NCBI GenBank assembly: GCA_018340805.1
Contig: JACMZG010000008.1
Location: 80,539,542-80,603,541, forward strand
Direction of reading: 5' to 3'
DNA from: Microvelia longipes
Taxonomy: Eukaryota > Arthropoda > Insecta > Hemiptera > Veliidae
DNA: 64,000 nt
Shown: one piece after another, positions 1-11,345 of the stretch
How the letters are laid out: the number at the start of each line of letters is the position of its first letter
Numbering within the stretch: position 1 is the first letter of the stretch
Notes under the pieces: model-generated
Database searches by the model: none
What the model saw: only the letters and a program-made list of their open reading frames with translations
Told to the model about the DNA's origin: nothing
Made by a program: the position numbers and the translations under genes

Positions 1-165
1 TTAGCACGGAAACACGCATTCTACATGAAATTCGCCCGACAGCGGACCACCGCGGCGGAATAATTTATTTAGTAGTTGTAAACTTATATAATGTAAAAAG
101 CACGGAAACACGCATCCAAAGGAAATTCGTCCGACATGCGGACCACCGCGCCAGAATTTTTTAGT
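1..165 (+). repeat. R2 dispersed repeat, tandem dimer (about 96-bp unit)
   Basis: Two units begin with GCACGGAAACACGCAT (near 3 and near 99) and continue with GAAATTCG, CCGACA and GCGGACCACCGCG. The same block recurs near 20070, 33590 and 43795, so it is a dispersed family. The CG-rich core contrasts with the AT-rich surroundings. No coding potential was seen. The first unit may begin before the window. Confidence 0.6.
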
Positions 166-259
166 TTTTGTTTTGTATAATGTGTTGGGACTTGATACTT
201 TGCTATGTTACTATAGCCAAATATTTCGAAGAATCTAAATTGTTGATTTTGAATGAGTG

Positions 260-306
260 ATTTAGAATGAGCATCAGTGAACTCCACTGATGCTCATTCT
301 AAATCG
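260..306. repeat. perfect 21-bp hairpin
   Basis: Arms 260-280 and 286-306 are exact reverse complements (GATTTAGAATGAGC... against ...GCTCATTCTAAATC) around the 5-nt loop AACTC. The structure would be a compact RNA hairpin if transcribed. It could be a small inverted-repeat element or a short palindromic duplication; nothing links it to a known microRNA. Confidence 0.7.
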
Positions 307-1040
307 AGTTGTTCGTAATTAGAGTTGTTCGTAATGAAAGGAAGGAAGAAAAAAATTTGTTGTTATCCGGTAACCACAAGATAAGCAAATATTTAAATGC
401 CTGCCTCTGCTCTCTGGGACTTCAGCCCGCTAAACGTAATGTGGCCGCTTCGACGCCCTGTTAGGAGTCGAACACGGCGTGTGTTGGTCTTACTGATTTG
501 GAATTTTTTTTATTCGATTTAACTTTATAACTTAAAATACGACACTATTTTATCTTTAAGACAACTCTAAGGAAGTCTTTTTCCCGCTTGGTTGCACATT
601 TTCTGTCTAAAGAGTAGGTTCGAATGTGCTGAAATCGATAGAGTCAGGAGACTTTATAACAACATAATTTTCTTATTTTCGCTGATTGAAAAAAATATTG
701 GAATGAGGATACCAAACAGAATCAAGTCTTCCCACTCTCACCCTTCCCATTTAATGCGACCTTCCTTACAAAATTCATATAAAGTCTCTAGAAATTTCAA
801 ATTATTAAGTTAAATTTTAGAATTTGTTGTCTTTATACATTTTTTCTTTATTTTTTTCTTTTCCTTACCTGATATTGCATGGTAATGGTATTTATTCACT
901 AAGATACCAATTTTTTTTGTAAACAAAAAAATCTTAATTGTATTACTTTTTATCTGCAAAGAAAATTTCACTTTGTTTCCTAAGGAGTAAAAAAAAGTAG
1001 TTGGAAATAGGATTTAGTTTTCCATACATAATGAGCCCTT
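307..1040. other. no gene seen; AT-rich with a small GC-richer patch
   Basis: The only compositional change is a GC-richer patch near 398-490 containing CGCTTCGACGCCC and AGTCGAACACGGCG. It has no open frame and no recognised family. The rest is AT-rich, with poly-T runs. Confidence 0.5.
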
Positions 1041-1078
1041 GGAAAACCTCGACAAGACGTTCCAGACTGAGGTTTTCC
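1041..1078. repeat. 10-bp hairpin
   Basis: GGAAAACCTC (1041-1050) pairs exactly with GAGGTTTTCC (1069-1078) across an 18-nt loop. No function is assigned. Confidence 0.45.
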
Positions 1079-1171
1079 TTATGCTTTATTCATCTATTCC
1101 TCTGAATTCTATCTCTGTATCCCTTGCATAAGAAACTAGACCACATACCGTGAGACGGTTTCACTCCCGCT

Positions 1172-1264
1172 AACACTCCTTTTCCCCAACCTCACAAGAC
1201 CCGCAACACTCCTTTTCCCCAACCTCACAAGACCCGCACCTTTCCCCAACCTCACAAGACCCGC
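1172..1264 (+). repeat. 33-bp tandem repeat, about 3 units
   Basis: Two full units start AACACTCCTTTTCCCC and end AAGACCCGC (1172 and 1205). A third unit (1238) has lost its first bases. The strand is C-rich and G-poor. The identical copies imply recent duplication. Confidence 0.85.
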
Positions 1265-1910
1265 ACCTCTGTAACCTCCGAAAAACTGCAGCATTATTTT
1301 CCCATTTCCATTATTTTGTTTTTCAGCTTTCTGTAATGTAAGCTTTTTTTTGTCTTAGCTATATTTATATTTGTTAGCAGTTTATGTTCCATCCGTTATT
1401 ACATCTATATGGTGGAACCTTTTAAATGCACTAACATTCAGTTTATTAAAATATGGGGAAACGAGACCCTAGACTTTCGAAAATGGTCTTTACTCTTACG
1501 AGTTACTATTTACCATTTTTACTTTGATACCCAAATATAGTAATTTTGTTTCTACTTTTGGTAACTTTAAAAATTTATATTAGGAGATACCATATTATTG
1601 GATATTTTGAAAATTAAATTGAAGCTATAGAAGTTTGACACCAATTTCATCATACTACTGTACCATATAACCATACTTGACGTGTATCATAAAATTTTGT
1701 TTAAAATATCTTGTGGTTTTGAACAGAAATATGAAATATGTCAAAAAATAGTTTGGCAAAAAGTTTCCGTAATATGGTGGCACTGGTAATGGTGATCAAT
1801 TCTTTTAAGAATTTACTACAATTTAAACTATTAGCGACAATATGGTATGCTCTAATTTAACTGATTCAATGTTAAATCAATTTTTAAAGTTTCCAAAACT
1901 TTTAAAAAAG
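1265..1910. other. no gene seen
   Basis: AT-rich sequence. A splice-acceptor-like TTTGTTTTTCAG ends near 1326 and a GTAAGC follows 11 nt later, but this is expected by chance at this composition. Confidence 0.4.
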
Positions 1911-2610
1911 TCGGGTGCAGGTCCCTCGGAACTTTTTCTCATGACATCGCATTCGGTTCGCTTGTCCTCAGATAGTAAACACATCCGTTTCATTCCCAGC
2001 TGTCACCCATTCAGGTACTGACCAGGTGCTGCTTCACTTGTATAAACCAACAAAAATCATAAATATACTTGTATTGAAATGTGGTGTACTTATGTAATAA
2101 GTTAATGCATATACGTGTACCAAATTTCAAATAAATTGGTTTATTTACTGATTTTTTACGTTTAAAAAAACGCAAGCAAGTTATATGATAAAATTTGAAC
2201 TGATGGTGATCGATATGAAACTCAATTTTTAAACAAAATATACCAAAGTGCAATATGAAGTAGTTTGTAAATTGTGTTTTTTCATATTTTGTTAAAGTCC
2301 AATAATGACTAATTTTTAGTCGAAAGCTCAGTTATTTATAAAAATGAAGGAATTTTGTGATATTAATCTGCTTTTATTTAAATTTTTGATGAGAGCAAAA
2401 TAAATATCGTAGTCTAATAGTATTTCAGGTAGCACAACTATAGCATAAGTCTAATTTTTGTGCCAAGTTTTATCTTTATAGCGTAAACTCAGCGGGAGTC
2501 ATTAGCCACAGACCCGCTCAGCATGACGGAAACAACTCAGCACGTCATAAAACTGTCTGAAAGGGACAATTACGATGAAACCTCGATTTCGGATTTGTAC
2601 GAGTAATGTG
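1911..2610 (-). mobile_element. R1 (INE-1/Helentron-like) copy A, near full length, degenerate
   Basis: On the minus strand the GC-richer 3' end (TCGGGTGCAG, then CTCGGAACTTTTTC and TTCGGTTCGCTTGTCC) lies at the low coordinate. The CTGTCACCCATTC block and the AAATTTCAAATAAATTGG block follow. The 5' portion (ATGAAACCTCGATTTCGGATTTG) is near 2573-2598. The terminal hairpin is eroded. Confidence 0.6.
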
Positions 2611-3311
2611 TACACAAAACTTTTTCTACCTTACCAGGAGTCTAGGCTTCCCAAAATTCTAGTTAATAAACCTACTTTTTCTCTTCTAATACCAACGCTA
2701 GTAGGAGAGGTCATGTAAAAACATTGAAATTACTTTTTAACAAAATTTTGTTTTCAAGATTATTCTGTAATTACTTTAATTTCAAATGTGTTTGGAATCA
2801 TTTTGTTTAAATTTATAAAACCCTAAAAAGAATTAAATGCTATAAAGTAACCCTGTTTAAATCAAGCCACGTTCTCCGAGCCACCAGTTATATTTTATAA
2901 CTTTTTTCCTACAACTCCGAAATTTCCCGTGAAAAATGTCGTTTTGAACCCGGATATTTTGTTAGTTTAATGCAGTTAGTTTGAAAGTTGCTGTTAGTTT
3001 GGAATCCTCTTCTCGAAATCTAGTTTTAAAACTAAAATTAGTTTTACAATCCAAAGACAGTTTCGGAATATGAAACTTTTGAAACAATTTTCAAATAGTT
3101 GTATTTAGAGTTATAAAATTGGGATCTTCGATTTAATAGTTGCCATTTGGACAATTTAGTGTTTAGTTTATAATTTTTTACCATACCAACTTTGAGAATA
3201 AGTTTTCCCTTCTCTGCTTGTCTCTTTTCTATCATCTTCCCTTTCGTGAACTCTCTTAATTCTCATTTAAGTTTTAACTGAATTCTATTCTGTTTTTTTT
3301 TATAATCCTTC
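2611..3311. other. no gene seen
   Basis: AT-rich sequence without a supported open frame, a repeat shared elsewhere in the window, or a strong secondary structure. Confidence 0.4.
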
Positions 3312-3825
3312 GCTTCATTTAGGTTTTTCTTTTTCTACTTTTATGTATGTTAGGTTACCTTTAGTGGCTTCGTTTAGGGTTTTCTTTTTCTACTTTTATG
3401 TATGTTGGGTTACTTTTAGTAGCTTCGTTTAAGTTTTTCTTTTACTTCTATTATGTATGTTGTGTTACTTTTAGTTGCTTCATTTAGGGGTTTCCTTTCC
3501 TATTTGTATATATGTTGGGTTACTTTTAGTTGCTTCGTTTTGGTTTTTCTTTTTCTACTTTTATGTATGTTGGGTTACTTTTAGTAGCTTCGTTTATGTT
3601 TTTCTTTTTCTACTTTTATGTATGTTAGGTTACTTTTAGTGGCTTAGCATTAGTTTTTCTTTTACTTCTTTTATAAATGAGTACTTTAGATACGAAGCAA
3701 CTATAAGTAACCCATAGTTGCTTCGTTTAGGGGTTTCTTCCTCTATTTTAACATATTGGTTTACTTTTAGTTTCCCTATTTTGAGATTTATTTCTCTTCT
3801 TTTATATGTTTGGTTACTTTTAGTC
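3312..3825 (+). repeat. 55-bp minisatellite
   Basis: The anchor GCTTCRTTTAGG starts at 3312, 3367, 3422, 3477, 3532, 3587 and 3642, exactly 55 bp apart each time. Units carry TTTTTCTTTTTCTAC, TTATGTATGTTGGG and TTACTTTTAGT. Beyond 3650 the array decays but recognisable segments reach about 3825. The strand is strongly T-rich. Short frames across it are low-complexity artefacts. Confidence 0.9.
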
Positions 3826-5701
3826 AATCCTTCGTATTATTCCTTGTATTTTGATGGTTTTTCCTTATTTACTCACATTCAATTGATCCATAGCTATATT
3901 CTGATATCTTTTTTAGCAATTTCCCAAGAATAAATGAATTAATGACATAATGTTTTAGCGTTTGTACATTAGTAATTCAATGTTTTTACTCACTTTCTCA
4001 AACTTATACTCAAATTCTTCGAGGATTCAAATAAATTTCTATCCTCATATATAGTTTTAAGATTGTAATGATGGTAAAACCGGCTTTCTACCAAATAAAG
4101 GTCATCCTTAGTGCCAGTGAGAAAAACTATTGTTTCCCTTTGAGCCTTGAAGGTATTACATTTGTGACTGTCTCCATAATTCTTATCGTTACTGTGGATC
4201 ACATTTTCCATATCACATTCTCTAAGATAATAAAAATGTTTGAGTCTCGACTTTCTTGTAGTATTAAGAACTTTAACAAATTAAGGAACTTGTTTACAAA
4301 TCTTTAAAGAGAAATCTTGTTGCGTTAGTTAACGTTTGCTTTTGTAATGTTTTTAAGATATTTTATGTTGGTATGAACTTACGGGTTTGGGTCTAGAATA
4401 AACTAAAACATGTTTGGTTTAATTCAGATATATTAAACCATTAACAGTTTTTGCTTAAAAAAATACTAAGCGGTGTATTTCAAAGATTTTTTAAAAGGAT
4501 CCGTATAAAGGTTTATCCTTGAATATAATCTGAAGAGACCTTTAAGTATGGAATCCTCTAGCGCGTTTTTCCAAAAAAAAATCTTATTTATATTTTCTTA
4601 TTGTTTTCCTTTTGAACATTATAATTAATAAAACATTACTCTTCTATTATACTCTTACAGGTCGCTATTTCCCTTTCTGCTCTCTCCCCCTTTCTGATCC
4701 CTTAGGTCTCGGAGATAAAAGAAACAAAAAAGTGAAATAAGAGAGAGAAGGGACACCATAATTTAAAATTAGCACCCTCGACGCGTCCTTTTCTCCTAAA
4801 AATATGCAATATTTATGAGACCTCAACCAGCATTCTGTTTTGGTTTTTTAAAATTGAAGAATTATTCCTTTGAGATTATTTCAATGTCATTTATTTGATG
4901 TCTTTTTTTTCTTTTATTTATAACGACTTTGAAAAAAATTAAGATTTAATAGAGTTCGAAAAACTGCAGTAGGGGTTTCATTCTGGTCCCTTAGGGATGA
5001 AAAAAAAAATTAAAATTGTATAAATTTTCCTTCATATTTTTTTATTAACTTTTAATTAGGATTTTACTTCGTTTCGTTTAAATTATTTATACACTTTTGA
5101 CTTTTAGCACTTAATTTTTCTTCATTTAGAATATAAATTAATAAAATATTTCAAATTTGGACGTGACATTATGAAAAATGTATAAAAAAAAGTCAAAATG
5201 TCAATGAAAATTATTAAATATTTATAATAAAGACTGTTACAATTATGAATTGTTCATTCAGAGACAATTTTTGTTACAATGCATTAGATTATTACTTATT
5301 AAGTCATATTTATGTATTTCATAGTTATAAGTCATATTGATTATGTATATGTATGTATGTATTGTATAGTCATATTATGTAATGACACAATGTATCTTTG
5401 TACAAGTCTAGTTATTCTGGTTTGTTCTTGTTAAGATATTGTAACATTATGTTAGTTATTTTTGTTTTTATATTCATTTAAATGTAGTTATTGTTGCAGT
5501 AGTTTTAAAGTCATTTTTATCACATAAACGGCTTTTTAAAGCCTTTTACAAATTACTATTAAGAAGGAGACTAAAAAGACGAAATAATTAAATGGTAATA
5601 GAAGGAAATATAAATAATGAAATAAATTAATTTATACAATAAAACATGATGATATTATTATTGATATTAAAAATTACATAAAATTTTGTATAAAAAGTTT
5701 A
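3826..5701. other. no gene seen; AT-rich spacer
   Basis: A pyrimidine-rich segment at 4650-4708 contains two acceptor-like sites (ATACTCTTACAG and TGATCCCTTAG) but no matching donor. A short GTAT-type simple repeat lies near 5345-5365. Nothing else was recognised. Confidence 0.4.
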
Positions 5702-5851
5702 ATTGAGTTATAGATATGACCGCGATATTTTATTGAGTTATAGATATGAGTGTGATATTTTATTGAGTTATAGATATGAGTGCGGTATTATATTGAGTTA
5801 TAGATAAGAGTGCCATATTTTATTGAGTTATAGATATGAGTTTGATATGTG
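5702..5851 (+). repeat. 30-bp tandem repeat, 5 units
   Basis: ATTGAGTTATAGATA starts at 5702, 5732, 5762, 5792 and 5822, exactly 30 bp apart. Variation is concentrated in the TGAGTGYGATATT half of the unit. Confidence 0.9.
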
Positions 5852-6252
5852 TATTATATATCACAAATCAATTTTAAGTAAGAAAATATTATTTTTACTA
5901 ACAACTGTCGAAATATTAAAACAATCCTCTGTATAGAAGGATAAGAAACCCGTTTGACTGCTTCACGGTTAATCACACCAAGGACTTGTTAGAAACTTCG
6001 TGAACTATGAAGGATTTACTCTGACATGGTGTGACAAAAGTGGTTTTTCTTTCAGACCTGGCTAACGTTGGAATTTTTCCCAGCCTTTGACTCTTGCATG
6101 TTTAACAAAAATAAGATCAATGTAAGCTACCAGTATAGGATGATACGCTTCTTACCACTAGACTTGGTCGGAGTACTCACTTCTGTGTCCCCAGATTTGT
6201 TTGAAGGAATAGTTTTCCCAACTATAAAGAAAATATCCTAGTTATTTATTTT

Positions 6253-7335
6253 TGCTTCCCTACTCCTTAAACAAGGAAAAGCATTGTATTGTCAAAAAAC
6301 GTAACTGCCTCATTTTATCATATTTCGACGTTGCCGTTGTAGCACCTACAGATTCTAAAAATCGAAAAAAATAGTGTATGCGTGTGCACATTACTTGTAA
6401 ACACGCTACTGCTTTAACGGCTTATCTAGCTTTGATAAAACTTGGCACAAAAATTAAGTCATATGAGAGAAAGAATTTTGGGGTAAACCTAAAAAGATGT
6501 CAAACTGGCGCCGCTGCAAACTTCTAAAATAGTCATTAAGAATTACGAAAAATATTTGTTTGATAAAAAGTGATTCTAATGATAGTGTGATGTTTTCGAA
6601 ATAGAAAGGAACCTTAAACACGTCCGTGGCTATTACACTTCTCGAGATATATTGATAAGTGCAATGACTTCTTGTGGACACTATATGACTCAAATGGCTA
6701 ATTTAATTTCATTTGAAACTTAGATCAAAAATCAAGATCTACTAATATTTTGGGGTTAATCATACATAGCATGTAATGAAAAATATTTGTTTTATAAAAA
6801 TGATTTCTAATAATGTTTAAAAATTGTTTTAAGTAAAAAATATCTCAACCACTTCTGTGGCTAGCACAGCACATTTTTTGAGATTTGGCACGCATGTAGC
6901 CATGTATAAGACTAACATGTGTTCTAAGTTTCATCTCATTATCAGCATCAGTTCAATTTTTATTAAATGACTTGGGTACGTTTGTTAAAAAATCGGAAAA
7001 CAATCCAATTGAGTTGAAACTTGGTACATAAGTTTTAAAAATAAGTACAGTAAGTTACATTTCAGTACGACAAGTATTGAAACATAATTTTTGTTGGATT
7101 ATAAAAGTCAAGTAGCATTGAGCGTGGTCAGTGCTGTATGGGTGACTGCTGAGAATGAAACGGATGCATTCAATAACAGAGGTCGAGCGAAGCGAGTCCG
7201 AATACATGTTGCAGTATAAATTTGGCGAATTATGTATTCTGAGGATGAGCGAAGTGAGTCTAAAACAGGGAGGAAGAGCGAAGCGAATCCGATGTGATGA
7301 GGAAAAGTACCGAGGTACCCTGTACCCGATTTTTG
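6253..7335 (+). mobile_element. R1 copy B, long, 3' end well preserved
   Basis: The 5' end is eroded (GCTTCCCTACTCC, then AAGGAAAAGCATTGTATTG). A worn GTGTATGCGTGTGCAC block follows, then TTGATAAAACTTGGCACAAA. The 3' third is clean: GGCACGCATGTAGCC at 6887, TTGAGCGTGGTCAGTGCTG, then three GAGCGAAG-type units at about 7185-7285. The end is GATGAGGAAAAGTACCGAGGTACCC and GTACCCGA before a T-run. Small frames on both strands here (88 and 85 codons) are by-products of the repeat. Confidence 0.75.
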
Positions 7336-8452
7336 TATTAGCATTTTTGTATTGGTTGAGAAGTCTCGTCCCATCAGTGGCAGCTTATTGTAGGATGTAC
7401 ATTATATTATAAATATACCTTGTATTCATTTAGTATAATATTACCCGTAGAATAACATACATGGATTTATTTTTCTTGTTTCTTTCAAATGCTTAACAAA
7501 AATGATCCTAACTTTTATTATTTATTTCATGCAGTTGCTATAACTGCATGATAAGAAAGTCAAAAGTTAAAAACTTTTAACTTCATATCTTGCAAAAATG
7601 TTTAAATAAGCAAAAGTGGGGTGATATAAGGGTCTGCACGCGCCGTGCGGGCGCGGTGCTAACTACGCTCCCCTCTTCTACCCTAACATGCCTATTTGTA
7701 TACACAGTGGTATTAGATATTATTATTTATCTTTCTTAACATTTTTTTAGGGTATTATACCTTAAATATTATACCTTAAGTATAATCTAAACACAAAGTA
7801 TAAAAGATAAAGAACATTTAGATCTATTAAATACACATTATCTCTCCCCCTTTTTTGTTTTTTTCCTAATATTAAAAAATACTAAGTAAACGAAAGAAGT
7901 GGAATAAATCTTTTAGGTTTTTTTGTTTACATAAATATTGACTTAATGTAAATTCTCTTTTTTTAGTCTTCTCGGTAGTTAAGGAAAAGCGTTGAGAAAA
8001 TATTCTATTTTTTACAATTTTTTCTTTCGGATTTTATTTATTTTTGTTCTCTCTTGAATCTAAACTCTGGACTTAAACTTTACAGATCATTACATTTTGA
8101 TCTGAAAACTAACAGCATTAATGCCATAAGCCACATTATTTCAAAAATTTGCTGTACTAAGGCAGTAAAAATAAAAAAAAATCTTCATTGCCTGCAGAGG
8201 CATTTGAACATTTTATTTTTGATGGATATCTAAAACGCTGGCATTTTTCTTACATTAATGTATTATGTTATTCACATTTTTAATCAATACATTTCTTAAT
8301 TATTACATTTACATCAATAAAATATTTTTCTTAAATAATGACATAAATTTATTGTGATTTATTGTGACCTTGGGTGAAACTAAATAATTAGACCACTTAG
8401 TTGGGCCATTAGCGCAAACTCGGGAAGTAATAGAATGGCCCTCAAGTTCATT
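7336..8452. other. no gene seen; one GC-rich palindromic spot
   Basis: AT-rich sequence, except for 7636-7659 (GCACGCGCCGTGC then GGGCGCGGTGC), a small GC-only imperfect palindrome unlike its surroundings. No open frame crosses it. Confidence 0.4.
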
Positions 8453-8616
8453 TTACTCTCTGAACAAGTAAACTGAGTCATTAAAAGTTATAACCCTGTT
8501 AAAAGATGTTTTAATGAGCTGAAGTGAGGGCAAGCTGGCAAGAATAAAGGTCTGCCACATAAGGTATGTCAAAGCAGGACAATTACTTAGGATGTGAGCA
8601 GGATTTCCTCTTGTTC

Positions 8617-8631
8617 CTCACTCTGCCAGTT
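8617..8631 (+). repeat. 15-bp target-site duplication, left copy
   Basis: CTCACTCTGCCAGTT is identical to 9216-9230. The pair brackets the SINE. Confidence 0.85.
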
Positions 8632-9215
8632 AGGAGTCACCTGTGGTGTAGTGGTTAAGGTACGCGGCCAATACACAGAATAAATGGACTAAAAACTTAC
8701 TAGTTTAGTTAGTCATGGGTTCAATCCCAGCACGGTCCTCTGGGATTTTTATGAGAGGGACGTCCTTCAGAAGGGACTTAAAGCCGGTGGTCTCGAGTCT
8801 GAGCGTTAAACTGTTAACGCTCAGGTACGTTGTCAGGTACTCGTTAAAGATCCCTTATCCTCAATGAAACTGGGTATAGGCAAAATTTAGGACCCTCATA
8901 GTAGATTCATTATAATACTATAGTGTTTCTGTCTTGTAGTTTAAAGTCTATGGAGGTTTGGTTTATCAGCGAGGGCACGTGTTGTTCCTATTTTTCACTA
9001 GACTATAAGAGTCAGTAAAAATATGTATGATTCCTTGAAAAAAAGCATGAGAGGAACCATATAAATCCACGGCTATTCTGTCTAGATTAGATGAAATATA
9101 CCTACACTTGAAATTAAAACGAGTAGAAGACTATCTTAGGGAGCTGGCGAAAAGGGCCCAAGAACGTGGCCTACTTGCCTGGTAGTTAACCACTCCCCCC
9201 TCCATATTACTACTA
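8632..9215 (+). mobile_element. tRNA-derived SINE, 584 bp, full length
   Basis: The head carries a Pol III A box, TGGTGTAGTGG at 8644-8654, and a B box, GGTTCAATCCC at 8718-8728. The 63-nt gap between them is wider than in most tRNAs. A body follows (GAGAGGGACGTCCTTC, AGGGACTTAAAGCCGG near 8755-8790, an internal GAGCGTTAA...TTAACGCTC hairpin). The 3' end is ACCACTCCCCCCTCC followed by a short (TAC)n tail. Perfect 15-bp duplications flank it, so the boundaries are firm. The family name is unknown to me. Identical duplications mean the insertion is fairly recent compared with the decayed LINE around it. Confidence 0.85.
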
Positions 9216-9230
9216 CTCACTCTGCCAGTT
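9216..9230 (+). repeat. 15-bp target-site duplication, right copy
   Basis: Identical to 8617-8631. Removing the SINE and one copy rejoins the LINE fossil. Confidence 0.85.
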
Positions 9231-9530
9231 CCATCGGGTGAATATGGTGATTATGCAAATACCAGTAAGAATACTATTGATTGGCAAATATTCCTGGGCT
9301 AAAAATTGCTTGGTTAGATTCTTAGAAGGTCCTTTAATTAACAGTTTAAGCTAACACATTCCTATGAAGTTTAACAGTCTCTTGGCATAGATGTTAAGCG
9401 CTGTCTAAACACCTAGTGTGCGACATATAGTGTGCGACACCTATTATTGACTCTAGGGTGGAAGGGATAGAGCTGAACCTCAGCCTAGCTACCTGACCAC
9501 ACTGGTCATTGCTCTTAATAACACAGTTTT

Positions 9531-10671
9531 TTTTTAAATTGTAAGTAGCCTTAGCAATGTTAATAAACTTTACTGCAGTTGTGTCAATGCTCTAACATAT
9601 TATATTATTTTAAAATCCGTTTGTATATAATAGTAATTCGATTAACCTTATAGAGCTGGAGTATTGTAAAATTCAGTCCAAAGTATTACAAAACAACACA
9701 ATATCAATGGTTTCATTTCTTTGTAAGTAGTTTATATTGTCATCAAAGACTGTCTTAGTGTGTTACAGTTAATATAATTATAAAGATATATAATCAACAA
9801 AAAACAAAGAAAACTTAAACTTAAAAAGCAATCTTAAAAGAAATTTTGTTATCAAAGTAAAATAATATTTTAAGAAAATCGACCTTGAGGAAAATTTCAT
9901 AAGTTAAAATGCTTTGTTAAACTCCATTGTATTGTTATTAGAAGCTAAAACATAGGACACAGTAAACCAAGAGGAATAGATGATAAAGAGCATATTTTAG
10001 TAACATCTACAATAGAGATGTTCACGCTTTGTAGAGAGTAGTTACACTGGTAGGGAGGGGGTCTTCAACATCCCGCCTACCATGAAAAAACCTATTTCTA
10101 CTACCGTACCCTCTAACCATGAAATATGAATAATATAACAAAAAGATAACGTAGTCTAGCGTCTCTCTAGAACAGTTTTTATTTTCAATGTTAAAATTAT
10201 GAGCTAGATAATATAATATAATTATATATTTTTTTGGTTACACTTCTTTTAGAACTACTATCTCCTTTTATGTATTTTTTTTAGTGTATTTTATTAATAT
10301 ATAACAAAGAATGTATAAATATAATATAATATAAATATAAATATAATGTATAAATATTTTTTAATATATAATATTGATTCATCTGTAAGATTTACTATTA
10401 TTTAAATATTAAAATTCAATTTACAACAAAAAATCGATTTATTTGATAAAACCTATATAATGTGTTTGAGAGGTGTGTACTAATTTTAGGAAAAGCTCAC
10501 AATACAAAAACAAATGTACAGGGGTAAATATAAATATACTTAATAAGATGAGCTTGCTAGAAGAAAACTTTGATTAAGCTTTGACCTTTTTACTTAATTT
10601 TTTAAAATTAATTTGAAGTATATAGGATGATATAATGTATCAATTCTTGCAATGTATAATTAATATTGTTT
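9531..10671. other. no gene seen; very AT-rich at 10195-10380
   Basis: Long TATAA-type tracts occur between 10195 and 10380. No coding frame and no copy of the named repeats was recognised. Confidence 0.4.
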
Positions 10672-10965
10672 TTGACACAATATAATTGTGCGAGAGACAA
10701 CAAGGAAATGTAACAAGCAAAATGCAATGCTACATCTGGGAAACTGTTCCATCATTCGACATTCATCATCATTGATGGCTCGACATAATGTCATGTCCCA
10801 CTCTGTTTCGTTACGTCTAACTCATCAGGGCGCCGAAAGAGCCTGATCATTATGTCCAGCCATCAATGATGACGAATGTCAAATGATGGAACTGTTCCCA
10901 GATGTAGCATTGCATTTTGCTTGTTACATTTCCTTGGTGTCTCTCGCACAATTATATTGTGTCAA
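10672..10965. mobile_element. 294-bp foldback element (long terminal inverted repeats)
   Basis: The outer ends are TTGACACAATATAATTGTGC and its complement. Arms of roughly 120 nt (10672-10800 and 10848-10965) pair with a few mismatches, including the block GCAAAATGCAATGCTACATC. The loop holds a GC-richer stretch with CAGGGCGCCGAAAG. There is no transposase frame, so it is non-autonomous. I could not find a clear target duplication. Confidence 0.7.
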
Positions 10966-11258
10966 CTATTCATGTTTTGCAAAACTCGGTAGTATCGAAA
11001 TGAAATATTGTTTTTGTTAACTTCGTCGAGTCGAAAAAGAAGAGAAGGAAAATTGCGAATTCCACTGTTTGACTTGTATTTACCTTTCATGTCTTTCTCT
11101 AAGCCGTTTATTCTTTATGTTATATCTAGTAATTTTTATTCATATTTACTTTATCTTTGTTTTAACTTTGTTATTTATTTTTATTCTATTGGTTTTTTAT
11201 TTTTATTTAGTTTTGACTATTTATGGTTACTTTATATGGTTTTTATTTCTTTGTATAG
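10966..11258. other. no gene seen; T-rich
   Basis: Two overlapping small frames (85 and 72 codons) encode hydrophobic low-complexity sequence from T-rich DNA. I do not regard them as genes. Confidence 0.4.
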
Positions 11259-11345
11259 GCACTGATGATGGCCTCTTGTTAGGTTGAAAGCGCTTTGAAT
11301 AAATTAACAGTTTTGTGGAGAGACTCTTATTTTCGTTCCTTTAAT
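11259..11345 (+). mobile_element. Penelope-like 3' remnant with decayed hammerhead core
   Basis: CTGATGA at 11263-11269 is followed by TGGCCTCTTGTTAGGTT, whose GCCT/AGGT can form helix II, and then GAAA at 11287-11290. AGCGCT could form a 2-bp helix III with a CG loop. Helix I is reduced to 2 bp, so activity is doubtful. The downstream AATAAA and GGAGAGAC are shared with the other loci of this class. Confidence 0.5.

Larger units (their letters stand above)
8453..9530 (-). pseudogene. fossil non-LTR retrotransposon (LINE) C-terminus, split by a SINE
   Basis: On the minus strand, 8453-8616 translates to a tail containing PAHILSNCPALTY at about 8564-8602, ending at a TAA stop at 8453-8455. Above the SINE, 9231-9330 gives LTKQFLAQEYLP and ILTGICIITIF or, in another frame, HPMELAE. 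In Jockey/R1/I-type LINEs, the end of the RNase H-like region and the C-terminal part read TGHxxLxxHLxxxGLAE, a Cys motif, then HILxxCPAL. The order and spacing match here, but the frame is broken by an internal stop and at least one frameshift, and the Cys motif is lost. It is a dead copy, and 9350-9530 is weaker still. The clade assignment is inference. Confidence 0.7.

Noticed and set aside
1310..1345. 11-nt microexon between TTTTTCAG and GTAAGC
   Set aside because: Such pairs are expected by chance in T-rich sequence, and nothing supports coding.
3312..3825. CRISPR-like regular spacing
   Set aside because: Units are contiguous 55-bp minisatellite repeats without distinct unique spacers, in a eukaryotic context.
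4650..4720. Exon start after ATACTCTTACAG
   Set aside because: No matching donor, and the following sequence is pyrimidine-rich with a second acceptor-like site.
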